DNA of 64,000 bases from Nitzschia sp. pyKryTriq1 (Eukaryota; Bacillariophyta; Bacillariophyceae; Bacillariales; Bacillariaceae). Below are positions 11,765-21,842 of the stretch, one piece after another; position 1 is the stretch's first letter; each line of letters opens with the position of its first letter. The stretch is taken from positions 1,550,001 through 1,614,000 of the forward strand of contig OY101116.1 of the NCBI GenBank assembly GCA_956465555.1, given 5' to 3'. The notes beneath the pieces are model-generated. The model saw only the letters and a list, made by a program, of their open reading frames with translations, had not been told where the DNA came from and did no database searches. The position numbers and the translations under genes are program-made.

Positions 11765-12607
11765 TTTGCGGCTGTTCTCGTCGAAGCGACGATGCAGGTT
11801 GTTTCTGCACCAGTAGCACGATAAATTCGGTTCCTTTTTCTTCCCTTTCTCCGGCGCTAGTCTCTCTTGTCGTCGTCTACGGTAGTGCACGTCCTGGTTG
11901 ATCGATGCCAAAGCCCCTCCTGAACGACATCAACAACAATGGGATATGGGATCGTGTTTGAGGGATAAATTTGATGAACGATCGAAGATCGATGATCGAA
12001 CGGTGAACGGTCGGTGGTAGCATAATTTGGCGGGTGGCGGATGGACTGAAAACTGCGTTGACTACATCGACTCTTCCTTTGCTTGTTTTGACTGAGACGA
12101 CTTCAAGACAACAAAAATAATCGTGAAGGAGGCAATAAAGCAGGAAGCAAGTGCGTACGTGCGAATACTCTACTAAAGTCTGACTGGCAGCTGGTCATAA
12201 AAGGTGATTCAACGTTAAATAACAATTCCGAATCAATTAATGTGCTATTTATCTAGCCACTGCTTGTCACTTTTTTACTACCGGTACACGTACAGTACCG
12301 GTATGTATTGCGCTGCTTTTGGCAGGCCATCAATCCATCGATCACAAAAAGTACTTTCGTACGTACGAGTACCGTAGCACCCATCACCCATCACCCATCA
12401 ACTCTCTTATTTTTTTAAAAACATCCATTCATTCGTACGCACGGTACTGTACTGTACCAGTACCATCAGGTATCCACCCATCACATCACCATTAATTCTA
12501 GGATACTACTGGTCGCTCGTACCTGTATGTATTCCGAGAAGACTACAGGAACAAAATCAGAATCGTGACATTCTTGACTCTGTGGAAAGCAAAAGCAAAA
12601 AATCATA
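11765..12607. other. intergenic spacer, 843 bp, divergent promoters
   Basis: This lies between the Pol III gene and the oxidase gene, which are read away from each other. No gene is seen. At 12278-12306 and 12357-12475 there are palindromic clusters (ctaccggtacacgtacagtaccgg, cgtacgtacgagtaccg, ggtactgtactgtaccagtacc) and a short repeat of cacccatca at 12379-12400. Confidence 0.6.
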
Positions 12608-13402
12608 ATGCATAAGGTTCTCGGAATTCTTCGTCTGTGGATCCTAGTAGCATGCGCCGATGCCTTTGCGGTCGCTCGTGTGGTCCAACAACATGGGTCA
12701 AGAACAGCCCTTTTCGTCTCTCAGCCATTGTCAGAGGGTGAGCCATCTACGACAGGTACATTCGGCCGGTCGCTGGACGAGGAGACAAAGGAGCGCAACA
12801 AGCAAATCGTGTACGGAATCAAGTCCGCCATCTTTGACAACTTCTTTGCCGAGCAAACAGTCGAGCGATCCTTTGCGCGCTTTTGGGCCCTGGAGACCGT
12901 TGCGAGAATGCCCTACTTTTCTTACCTGTCAGCTCTTCATTTATACGAGACCCTTGGTTGGTGGCGACGCTCGGACTATCTCAAGATTCACTTTCTACAG
13001 ACTTGGAACGAGCAGCACCACCTTTTGATCATGGAAGAATTGGAAGGAAATCGACGGTGGCTAGATCGATTCTTGGCACAGCATTTGGCATTTGGATACT
13101 ATTTTGTAGCTCTCGGGTTCTACGTTTTCAATCCTACGTTTGCCTACAATTTCAACCAAGCTGTGGAAGAGGAAGCATTTGAAACTTATGATCGATTTAT
13201 TGCATCCAATGAAGAATTTCTCAAAGGGCAACCAGCTCCACAAGCTGCCAAGCAATATTACTTGGAGGACGATCTCTATGTCGAAATGGGCTCACGATCT
13301 CGTCCCGCAATGGAATCTTTGTTCGATACATTTTGTGCCATTCGTGCGGATGAGGCCGAACACGCAGCGACAATGTTAGCCATGCAAGACGAAGGCCTGT
13401 AG
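12608..13402 (+). CDS. PTOX: plastid terminal oxidase (alternative oxidase family)
   Basis: A single exon encodes 264 residues. The protein oxidises plastoquinol and reduces oxygen to water in thylakoids, serving carotenoid synthesis and as a safety valve for electrons. The diiron ligands are visible in order: LETVARMPYFSYLSALHLYE (Glu), NEQHHLLIMEELEGN (Glu and His), EEEAFETY (Glu) and RADEAEH (Glu and His). The wording LHLYETLGWWRR is that of plastid rather than mitochondrial oxidases. Residues 1-20 form a signal peptide ending ADAF, fitting plastid import. The length fits the family once the leader is removed. The start is the first ATG in the frame. Confidence 0.93.
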   Translation: MHKVLGILRLWILVACADAFAVARVVQQHGSRTALFVSQPLSEGEPSTTGTFGRSLDEETKERNKQIVYGIKSAIFDNFFAEQTVERSFARFWALETVARMPYFSYLSALHLYETLGWWRRSDYLKIHFLQTWNEQHHLLIMEELEGNRRWLDRFLAQHLAFGYYFVALGFYVFNPTFAYNFNQAVEEEAFETYDRFIASNEEFLKGQPAPQAAKQYYLEDDLYVEMGSRSRPAMESLFDTFCAIRADEAEHAATMLAMQDEGL

Positions 13403-14128
13403 TAAGATTCAGACAGTACAGTGGTGATAGGGAACAAAGGATGCAAGACTTATCATTCATTTTTCGCATGCTTCCCTGATTTATGATCTTAAACATCTGA
13501 GCAGACGTGTGGTAGTCTACTGTATGATGAGGAGGAGTTACGTATGCCGTACACGTGTCGTAGTACTTGTAGTCGCTACATTTTCTTTCCATGATGATTC
13601 CTCGAATCATCTAATCTCATTCCAGCAATTGCGAGTCTACCTATTGCATCTCTAGAGGTCACACTACTTCCCTTACGTCTATTCCAGAATAGAAGGAAGA
13701 CTTTATCCTATTCTGATCATACTTTGTCTTCCCGGAGTTCTCTCGTAGTAGCTACGAGTACTACTATCATAATATAGTACATGAAATAGAACCCTTGTCT
13801 TCCAAACTGACGACGACAGACCGACGCCCGAAAAGAAGCTCTCAAATTCACCCGCGAAAAGGCACGTTGTGCATGACGAAAATAATGACGAAAGAGAGGA
13901 CGAACGAAACCAGCACCACTATTACCCATCCGACCACCGCCATCGCCGCATGAATGTGGATGAGATGAGTAAATAGCGAGTAGACACCACCAGATAGGAT
14001 ATTGTCTCCATAGAGAAATCAAACCAAGCATCTCAGCACCACATTCCAGTTCCAGTTCTGAACTACGAGAACGACAGACTGACTGACTCACTCGCGCATT
14101 CCTTCATTCTAATTCGTTCAACAAAATA
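13403..14128. other. intergenic spacer, 726 bp
   Basis: No convincing gene on either strand. It holds palindromic words near 13540-13580 and 13745-13775 (tagtagctacgagtactacta). A minus-strand frame at 13717-14091 has no family resemblance. Confidence 0.55.
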
Positions 14129-14467
14129 ATGGTGTCCCAAGTCACGAGAAAAGACCTGCTGTATCTGTATCGAAGACTCTTGCGATCCTGCGAGACGTAT
14201 CCCTCCAAAAACCGTTCGCGGATCTATCAATCTATTCGGGAAGACTTTAGAGAAAACAAGAATCTTGCGCAAGGCTCTGAAGAGAGGCGGAAACAGGTCC
14301 ACGTGGCATACAAGGGACTGGAGCAACTTCATCAATTCGACGGCAGATCCATGCCCAATTTTACTGTCCAGCTAGAACAAAATCCCTTCCCCAAACCCGA
14401 CCACTACGAGGACAGACGAACACAGAGAGTCGAGCAAATGCTAGACGAAGAGGAGAACAAAAAATGA
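14129..14467 (+). CDS. LYR-motif (Complex1_LYR) protein
   Basis: A single exon encodes 112 residues. Near the start lies LYLYRRLLRSCETYP followed by Arg/Lys-rich helices (IREDFRENKNL), the pattern of LYR-motif proteins. These small mitochondrial proteins bind acyl carrier protein and help assemble respiratory complexes or iron-sulphur clusters. The C-terminal third is charged and less conserved. Which LYRM it matches cannot be settled by eye. It is convergent with the COG6 gene, 48 bp away. Confidence 0.8.
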   Translation: MVSQVTRKDLLYLYRRLLRSCETYPSKNRSRIYQSIREDFRENKNLAQGSEERRKQVHVAYKGLEQLHQFDGRSMPNFTVQLEQNPFPKPDHYEDRRTQRVEQMLDEEENKK

Positions 14468-14515
14468 AAGATCCGAAATTTTTAATTTAGATTGAAAAAG
14501 AGAGCTTCCATTTTG

Positions 14516-17002
14516 TCAAACCGTAAATAGAGTATTCACTTGTTGAGGCGTGTGGCCCAAGAAACTGAGATCCTCGTACCCTCCCTTATCAGGCCGTGTC
14601 ATGTTCTCGTAGAGAGACTCGTATGCCAAACATACATTCTTAGCAATTTTGGATCTTGCCAACTTGCGCAATGTTGGATCCTTGATGGTGCTTTCAAATG
14701 AAGGAAGGGGCGGGGAATAAAGTGAGGAATAAAATTCGCTCATTGCGTTCTGAACGTCCTCCGGGGTGAGACCAGGGTAAGTGGCCATGACCAGGTCTTC
14801 CACTGGTTCTCTTTCAAGTCGTTCTGACGACGTAACAAGCGATCCAAGCCCACACAAATCCAGTACGTCCGAAGTTTCCTTCTCCACGAGAATATCGATT
14901 AAGGCAGTCTCACGCTCGTGCACCCGGCTCTCCAATGCCAGTGCCACATCTGCTGCCAATTCGGCTTGCCGTGCAATGGAAATTAATTGTCTCAATGAGA
15001 CCGTATCATCGAGGTTCTTGCAAGCCGGTAGGGCTGCTTCGATCAGGGCATCGCACGCCCAGTCGATGGCCAGCGTCTGACGATGGGCTCGTGGACAGGC
15101 AACATCTCTGGCAAAACCGGGCGACGCCCTTCGCACTTCAACAATCCGAGAGACCATGGCCTGAGCCAGCAACGCCTCAGAGTCTCCAGTAATGATGTTC
15201 AGTTGTTCGAGCATGGCCCCATATACCCGCAGGGAAGCCTCATAGGCATTCGCGGCCTCTCCCAAACATTCCAGCAAGGTTGCAAGAAGAGGATTATTTT
15301 CGATGGTTGCCTCTAATTCTACTAGTGAGCCGTCAGAGCTTGCTGTTCCTCTGCTTTCCAATTTCGCCATTGTCTTCCCCATTGCAGAGGCATAAAATAG
15401 AAGCAAGCCACAAATCTCATATAGTTGCGATAGTCGACTTCGTGTCGCGGCCCCTTCTTCTTCAAGACCATCCGCCAAACCATCATCAGAGTCGTCATCA
15501 TCGTCCTGTCGTCTGGATAGTGATGAAATGACATGTAGTATACGGGCTTTCAAAGGTCTTGAGACGCCACCCACACTCTGTGACAGCATCTCTGCTGCGG
15601 TGATTGGTTTCTCGGCTCCATAATCCATCTCTTCTTCCGCAAGAGGAACATCATCATTCTTTTCTTCTTCGCCGTCAGAATTCTCTTCGGATTCGGGAAC
15701 GTAGTCCAACAAACCCCGTGCAACATCTGCTTCAACCGAAAAGGATCGAAAGCAAAAAGCAAGCATATCTCCGACATATACCACCGAATCATGGGCCCGC
15801 ATTTCGATTGGAGGAAGACCTCCATATCCACTAGTGAGTGCCAAGAGGAAACGCCTCGTCTCCTCAGATCGTCTAGATCCAGCGATCAGCTCGAGAAGAT
15901 GCGAGTAAAACGCAGGAACATTTCGCAAGGTGTACAGACTTCGACGAACGAACGGGTGAGCGAGTGCCTCATCCACGTGGTCATCGTCTCCAAAAGCACT
16001 ATTGGAGCTGTCATGACCATGCACATGTAGATACTTTTGCAGCCAGTGATATAAGCGCTCGTACGCCCGTTCTTGCTTCTGCGCCAACACTTCCATCATG
16101 CGCAAGGCCGAAGAAGCACCCAGGCGGTTGGTGTCACCGCTGCTACTTTGTTCTTGCCGCTGTGACCTTTGAGTATTATGCAAGAGATCCATAGTTCCAA
16201 AAGTGCGTCCTAGTTCCTTTCGGATCAAGCGTACTCGTTCCAGTGCCGCGAGGAACGCCATTCCATTGACGTTCGAGGCTTCGACGTCATCAAAGGAATA
16301 GTGATCCAACAGTCTCGAATCTTCCTCGGAAAGATCGAATTTTTCCAAAAAGGCATGAACGGCCTCAACTCGTTTGCGTGCCGAGTTTCGTTGCGAAAAC
16401 GCATCGCTCAAAAGAGCCGCCAATCGTTGCTCTTGCTCCAAGGTCCGATCGATTGAAGCACCAGGAAGGGACGATGTGCCAGTATCTTCCGCCTCTTGCT
16501 GAGTAGCGTTGGAAGAGGAGTCTTGGCTACTCGGGCCCACCTTCGCCGTGATGACGTTGGTGTGGATCGCCTCTTCCACGCGCTGAGCAATAGCGGCCGT
16601 CTCGGCGACTCCTTGACGAAGCTTCCCGACTGTCGTCAACAAGGCTTTAAGCTCGTCCTGGAGCAAAAGCGCCTGCTGCAGAGCATCTTGCTCGATGGCA
16701 ACTCTGACAGACCGGGAATCCACAGAAAACAAGTCGTCTTGGTGATCTGGTAGATGAGCCAGGGCATCTAGCGCAGCCTTCATCGCCTGGGTGTCACTGC
16801 GCACTTCAAGGGCTCTGGATACTTTGGCGGAGAGGATGCTGTTTTGGGAGTTGCGCGCCGCCGCATTTTCGTCCCCAAGCGACGCCATGGTATGTTGGTG
16901 GTGGTGGATCACTTGTGTCTGCAATAAAGCTGGTGTTTGTATGCTGGTGGCATAGATACTGGCTGCACTTGTACTCGTTTGGCGGAGGACAACAGCAAAC
17001 AT
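14516..17002 (-). CDS. COG6: conserved oligomeric Golgi complex subunit 6
   Basis: A single exon encodes 828 residues. COG6 is part of the eight-subunit tether that receives retrograde vesicles at the Golgi. The family signature is visible as SGYGGLPPIEMRAHDSVVYVGDMLAF, shortened here to key words PIE, HD and YVGDMLA, near residues 385-410, and AYERLYHWLQKYL just before it. The N-terminal half is rich in helices and coiled-coil pattern. Acidic linkers (EENSDGEEEKNDD, RQDDDDDSDDG) are inserted between conserved blocks. The ATG at 17002 is used; a second ATG at 16888 (MASLGDENAA) is equally credible and would remove a Gln/Thr/His-rich leader of 38 residues. Confidence 0.88.
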   Translation of the reverse strand: MFAVVLRQTSTSAASIYATSIQTPALLQTQVIHHHQHTMASLGDENAAARNSQNSILSAKVSRALEVRSDTQAMKAALDALAHLPDHQDDLFSVDSRSVRVAIEQDALQQALLLQDELKALLTTVGKLRQGVAETAAIAQRVEEAIHTNVITAKVGPSSQDSSSNATQQEAEDTGTSSLPGASIDRTLEQEQRLAALLSDAFSQRNSARKRVEAVHAFLEKFDLSEEDSRLLDHYSFDDVEASNVNGMAFLAALERVRLIRKELGRTFGTMDLLHNTQRSQRQEQSSSGDTNRLGASSALRMMEVLAQKQERAYERLYHWLQKYLHVHGHDSSNSAFGDDDHVDEALAHPFVRRSLYTLRNVPAFYSHLLELIAGSRRSEETRRFLLALTSGYGGLPPIEMRAHDSVVYVGDMLAFCFRSFSVEADVARGLLDYVPESEENSDGEEEKNDDVPLAEEEMDYGAEKPITAAEMLSQSVGGVSRPLKARILHVISSLSRRQDDDDDSDDGLADGLEEEGAATRSRLSQLYEICGLLLFYASAMGKTMAKLESRGTASSDGSLVELEATIENNPLLATLLECLGEAANAYEASLRVYGAMLEQLNIITGDSEALLAQAMVSRIVEVRRASPGFARDVACPRAHRQTLAIDWACDALIEAALPACKNLDDTVSLRQLISIARQAELAADVALALESRVHERETALIDILVEKETSDVLDLCGLGSLVTSSERLEREPVEDLVMATYPGLTPEDVQNAMSEFYSSLYSPPLPSFESTIKDPTLRKLARSKIAKNVCLAYESLYENMTRPDKGGYEDLSFLGHTPQQVNTLFTV

Positions 17003-17538
17003 TGTTCAGTGATCATCGATCATCGTGGCGAGTGGTCTGAGAGGTTGATGAAAAAAAAGCCAGGAAATACTCTTCGCGAAAGGGGGATCTCTCTCTGGAT
17101 AAAGGGGGTCGCTCAGCTCACCCCGTCTTCGATTTTTTCTCCTCCAGCTGTTTGGCGACGCTGTTGCAAGTCGAAGAATCCGAAGAACTCCTCTCCGACC
17201 GGTTTCTTCCTAGATCGCTTCTGATTGGTTGCTGCATCATGTGGGTGTTGCAAGTTGCAATTCTCTTTGACGTCATCTCCGTTGAACGGCTCATGTGCTT
17301 CTTCCGAGCCATTGGGCTTCCGGCACGAAGGCAGGCGCCCGCCAGCCATGCCATCACAACTTCTCTCTTCCCATCACCACTTTGCTGCCATCACCAGAAA
17401 AAACAACTCATCAAACGTTCGGCTTATTCATCGCAACAAGTCATTCATTTTGGAGCGGTCCAAGGTACAGCAACAAGAACAACGACAACAATCATTGTCT
17501 CATTTTCTTCCACAAATAACTCAATCATTTCAAGCATA
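17003..17538. other. intergenic spacer, 536 bp, divergent promoters
   Basis: This separates COG6 and the methyltransferase gene, read away from each other. No gene or strong repeat is seen. The last 100 bp before the ATG at 17539 are rich in aac/aaca and lack the palindromic words common elsewhere. Confidence 0.5.
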
Positions 17539-18998
17539 ATGAAATTCGCTACGGCAGTTGCACTTCTCAGCCTGCTTACTACTTCAAGTACAGCCTTTGT
17601 GTCTCGGAAGAATACTCCTACTTCTTTTCTCCGACCTGCATCATTATCGCCCCTGACAATCGTCGGCAGCACCTTGGCTCCAGATACACCTGATACACGG
17701 TTACATGGTGATGATACCGAAAATAATGGAGCTCTTTCAATGCAAATTGATGAGCTCGCGGAGGTACTCGGTGGCAGAGGACGAGCTCAAATAGTTTGGG
17801 ACTGTTACTCTATTGTAAGTTCCAAAAATTGAACGAATCGAGAAGAGTTGGGTCACACTAACTGTGGAGTGGATAACATGGCGCCGAGAGGAAATATCTC
17901 ACACTTTGTGAACGTATTCATCATCGTTTATACACACTTCAGGGTATTGAACCAACTCAATTTCACGGCGATGCTATCCAGCTGGGGTACGATGATTTTG
18001 AATCCGTTTATAGCATGTTGCCATCCCAACGAAGATCGCAACGGCTCGGACCCGATGCCCTTTCCAAGCTAGAAAAACTTTACTCGAAACATGGTGGAAA
18101 GGTTGAAGGTGGTGTCGCATCCTTATCTTATATTTCTCGTTCCAGTGATTCAACCACAAAGCTGTTATTGAAGCTAGCAGACGGACTGGAAATAGAAACG
18201 GTAATCATTCCATGGAACGATCAACGGTCCACGCTGTGTATGAGTACGCAAGTGGGCTGCCGACAAGGCTGCAAATTTTGTGCCACTGGCCGGATGGGAC
18301 GCATTCGAAACCTGACAACCGACGAGATTTTGGCTCAAATGTTCTTTGCGAAAAAGATAGGGCGCTTGGAAGGGCTACCAGAAATCAGCAACATTGTGTT
18401 CATGGGCATGGGCGAGTCCGCAGATAATGCCGACAATGTGGTCAAGGCCACCGAAATTTTGACCACTCGTGAACTCTTCCAATTGGCTGCCGCGAAAGTG
18501 ACAGTATCGACGGTAGGACCATCCCCAGCTGCTTTCGAAAGCTTTGCCAAAGCGCCTTGTATTATTGCTTGGAGCGTCCACGCCGCCAACGATGAACTAC
18601 GAAGGAAACTGGTGCCAACGACAAAGTACTCCATGGTAGAACTGAGACAAGGATTGATCAACGCCCTATTGCAGCGACGCCCCAATTTACGAACAACTAT
18701 GTTGGAAGTGGCGCTGATGAAGGGTGTGAATGATTCACTCCAGGAGGCCGATGAGCTTGTGGAGTTTGCTCGTGTTATTACTGACAGTGTTCCTGGATGC
18801 AAATTGATGGTCAACCTGATACCCTTCAACGACATTGGAAACACGGAATTCGAACGCCCGGATTCTGAAGATGTGAAAGCATTTCAAAAGCGGTTACTGG
18901 AACAAGGACTGCAGGCGCATGTCCGGACAACACGAGGAGACGACAAGACGGCGGCATGTGGACAGCTTTCCACCCAAAAGAGAAAACTTGGACCATAG
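17539..18998 (+). CDS. RlmN/Cfr-type radical SAM RNA methyltransferase, predicted plastid
   Basis: Two exons, 17539-17814 and 17943-18998, give 443 residues across a 128-bp intron. The radical SAM cluster motif is CRQGCKFC, followed by ATGRMG, and later FMGMGES, the SAM-binding region of RlmN. Further landmarks are [24 protein letters not shown] and the C-terminal [13 protein letters not shown] with the catalytic Cys. Bacterial RlmN methylates A2503 of 23S rRNA and A37 of some tRNAs. Residues 1-20 form a signal peptide ending STAF, so the target is probably the plastid ribosome. The intron falls between VWDCYSI and [10 protein letters not shown]. Spelling near the end fits RlmN rather than Cfr but this is a family judgement. 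Confidence 0.9.
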
Positions 18999-19269
18999 AG
19001 AAGGAGTCTGCAAGTAGCATATTCACACAAACGCAAATGGATCGATTTCTGACAAGACTACCCCCGAAATTTTGACAAAGTATTACTGCTGGGGCTTGGC
19101 TTTAATTTCGAACCGCGCAACGTCATTTGATCATAAATTCACCGACATACCATATAGACTCCCTGATCCGAACAATAGACGTAGTTACACAACCTGCAAA
19201 TACCTGCTTGCGCATCGGCGAGAGAAAAGCTGGCTTTGACAGGAAATAATCAACTATTACAGCACCCTA

Positions 19270-20028
19270 TTACAGCCTCGAGTCTAAACCCCGAAACACG
19301 GGCTTGAATAATTTGTGAAGCAAGGGTCGTGTAATAACAGCAGTCAATCCCCATATCCGTTTGTTTTCCCCTGCTGGAAAAACTGGAATCTTGGACCGGA
19401 ATCGCTCAGAGTATTCATTCGTCTCCATGGATATCAAATCCTCCAAGCTAACGCAGAATATTTCATCTACTTCACCTTGATCACCTGGGAAAGTGTCGGC
19501 AGAAATTTCATACGGTAAAATGCCAATTATAGGTGTCACAGGTATCCCTCGGATGGACGGTAACGGCGTGGCACTGCCTAGAATCTCCACTTCATCCCAT
19601 GGATAGTCTCCTAACAACTCCTCTTGGGCTTCTCGTATGGCCGTATCTTCAAGCCTCTCGTCCGTTGACTCGTCAAAATGTCCTCCTGGAAAACTAACTT
19701 CGTTCGCATGAGTGGGAAGATTGCTAGATCGTGTCGTAAATAATAGTGAAGGGATCCCTTCATAGCTCACTAAAGGCACCAGAACAGCCGCCCTTCGTTC
19801 GAGATTCAGCTTGACAGTCTTCCAAACGAGCTCATTCGCCTTGAGACCGAAAAGAGGAAAGATATTATCACTGTTTGATCCTTCGGCAAAGACCTCTTTT
19901 AGTCGCGGCAGTGCTGCCGATATGATCTTGCACTCTACAAGAGAGGACGAGGAAGCGATCTGTGTCACCATCAGCTGAGGACTGCTGTGCATCCGTTTTG
20001 TTGCCGCCGATTGGAGTATTCTTTTCAT
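19270..20028 (-). CDS. Nudix hydrolase, CoA diphosphatase type, with SRL C-terminus
   Basis: A single exon encodes 252 residues from the ATG at 20028. The Nudix box is GGHFDESTDERLEDTAIREAQEELLGD, here named by its key residues GG, E, REA.EE. It is preceded by LLFTTRSSNLPTHANEVSFPGG, the LTKRS..L..H.GEV.FPGG pattern of CoA pyrophosphatases, which cleave CoA or acyl-CoA. The last three residues are SRL, a standard type 1 peroxisome signal, as in mammalian NUDT7. The first 25 residues are basic and could also serve as a mitochondrial leader, as in NUDT8. I favour the peroxisome. The longer frame to 20040 begins at TTG. Confidence 0.87.
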   Translation of the reverse strand: MKRILQSAATKRMHSSPQLMVTQIASSSSLVECKIISAALPRLKEVFAEGSNSDNIFPLFGLKANELVWKTVKLNLERRAAVLVPLVSYEGIPSLLFTTRSSNLPTHANEVSFPGGHFDESTDERLEDTAIREAQEELLGDYPWDEVEILGSATPLPSIRGIPVTPIIGILPYEISADTFPGDQGEVDEIFCVSLEDLISMETNEYSERFRSKIPVFPAGENKRIWGLTAVITRPLLHKLFKPVFRGLDSRL

Positions 20029-20657
20029 ATCAGAGACCAAGGTCGTCAGTGTCGTTTATTGTCGTTTCGACGTGGCCACCAACGTTGTTGGAGAGATGCA
20101 CTTTCAATTTATAACTTGTGATTGATTGCAAAAGAAGCCTCGCTGACGATGATGATGATGTCCAACGTCCGAAGTCCCAACAGTCAAGCAAAGGGGTGCA
20201 AAAAATGACCCGACGTTGGTGGCGTGCACCACCTTGGGTCCGAACTCGTACAGTACCTGTACGTACTTCTACCGGAACCGTACGTGAAATTAAAGCTTTT
20301 TACGATATGAAAAGGCGACAATAAGCGCCTTATTGAGGCTATTTTAATAGCCTAATGAGGGCCATCGCGGCAAGAATGGTGCAAGATCTCACGTCTCAAG
20401 CTGGCACCAGTACACGGTACCTGGTACAGTACCGGTACTTGTATAGCAAGTCTCATCAAGCCAAGACGACAAACGAAGATCTTTTCTCTCTTTGGAGACG
20501 ACGAACGACGACTCTCCTCCTCCTCCTCCTCCCGGACGACTCTTGCTCCCAACTCCCAACAGAACATCGTCATTGTTACTGCAAGCACTGTATAATATTA
20601 CATATATATATATATTGGTATATAATGGTATGTATCCAGTACGAGTAGAACGACACA
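20029..20657. other. intergenic spacer, 629 bp, divergent promoters
   Basis: No gene is seen. It carries palindromic clusters at 20246-20285 and 20409-20445 (cacggtacctggtacagtaccggtac). A TA run (about 20599-20613) sits 45-60 bp before the next ATG and could act as a TATA element. Confidence 0.55.
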
Positions 20658-21494
20658 ATGTATCATGTAGGAACGATAGTGCGGAAAAGACAGGCGAGTC
20701 CAACTGTAATGGTGCTTGAATTGGTGGTTCCGACTCTCTCCTCCTTTCTCCCCGGTCAGTGGGTTGACTTTGTGGTCCCTCCTCATCCTTGGATTGGCGG
20801 GTTCTCCATTGCGAGTAGTCCCAGGGATCTGCCAAATCTGACTCTTGCCATCAAGCGATCCAATCATGCTCCTGCAACTTGGGTGCACGAGGAGTCTCAA
20901 GTCGACCATGAAGTTCATCTGCAAGTGGGAGGCACCTGTGTTTTGCCCCCCGTCGCGTCTACAGGATTGGCGAACGCGGATCGGAATGAGTTTTTGTCGT
21001 CTCCACCCAGAATATTTTGCGCGGGTGGCATTGGAATCTCGCCAGTTTTGAGCCAATATCGAGAATTTCTCACGCAACGAGACAGTTTTGGAGCTACTAC
21101 TCGTACCGGTACACTCGGCGGCCCACCCGCACAATTCTTGTACACCGTTTCGAATCCTTCCGAGCTAGTTTTTGCCAACGAGTTGGCAGAGCTAGCGGCG
21201 ACGCTTGGCAAGTCCAGCAATCATCCTGCTGACCGAATGGTGTTTGCTATCACGCAGACCTCCGAATGGAGCAACGACGATGGAATTCCTATGAAGCACA
21301 AGTACCCGCCTACTAGTAGTAGTAGCGTAGAATTGAAGACGGGTCGCGTCATGAAGCCATTTCTAGATGAGGCGCCGAAAGAATCCATCTTTTATCTATG
21401 TGGACCGCCAGGAATGATGGATGATGCAGTTTCACACCTGACCACTGTCAATGGGGTAGACCCTGCGAATATTCATTACGAAAAATGGTGGTGA
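20658..21494 (+). CDS. FAD/NAD(P)-binding oxidoreductase, OXNAD1-like
   Basis: A single exon encodes 278 residues. The order is that of the ferredoxin-NADP reductase fold: FAD domain with PGQWVDFVVP and GGFSIASSP (about 35-60), then NAD(P) domain with CAGGIGISPVLSQYR (about 120-134) and YLCGPPGMMDD (about 254-264), ending IHYEKWW. This spacing and ending match OXNAD1-type proteins, often mitochondrial, whose substrate is not well known. No clear leader peptide is seen. A Ser-rich loop (PPTSSSSVE) is inserted before the last block. Confidence 0.85.
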   Translation: MYHVGTIVRKRQASPTVMVLELVVPTLSSFLPGQWVDFVVPPHPWIGGFSIASSPRDLPNLTLAIKRSNHAPATWVHEESQVDHEVHLQVGGTCVLPPVASTGLANADRNEFLSSPPRIFCAGGIGISPVLSQYREFLTQRDSFGATTRTGTLGGPPAQFLYTVSNPSELVFANELAELAATLGKSSNHPADRMVFAITQTSEWSNDDGIPMKHKYPPTSSSSVELKTGRVMKPFLDEAPKESIFYLCGPPGMMDDAVSHLTTVNGVDPANIHYEKWW

Positions 21495-21842
21495 AGCGGT
21501 CCAGGCTTCGGATCATACTCGTGCGAGTGCATGAACGATTTGGTACATTGAATCCAGTACTGGTACCGAGGCGCCCCAGTGGACAAAGACGACGATACGA
21601 CAGGATCGATCTCCTGTACAAAAAAACTACTCGTAGATCAACACCTTTTCGTGGCTGGGAAATTATGATTTGATTGTTTGAGAATTTCCCGACGAATGAA
21701 ATCGGGGATTCGAAAAAAAGGAGACATACTTTACCGGTACAGTAGTACGTACTAGTAGTAGATGTACCAGGTACAGTACTCGTAGGTAGCAAATACTGGA
21801 TACAGCATGAGCGGCGGGTCTAGCAGCTGCGGCGGCACGAAC
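21495..21842. other. intergenic spacer, 348 bp
   Basis: Spacer between convergent genes. No gene. Palindromic words cluster at 21733-21787 (taccggtacagtagtacgtactagtag, gtaccaggtacagtac). Confidence 0.55.

Noticed and set aside
13717-14091. 124-codon minus frame before the LYR gene
   Set aside because: Starts within the LYR promoter region, with no domain and odd composition.
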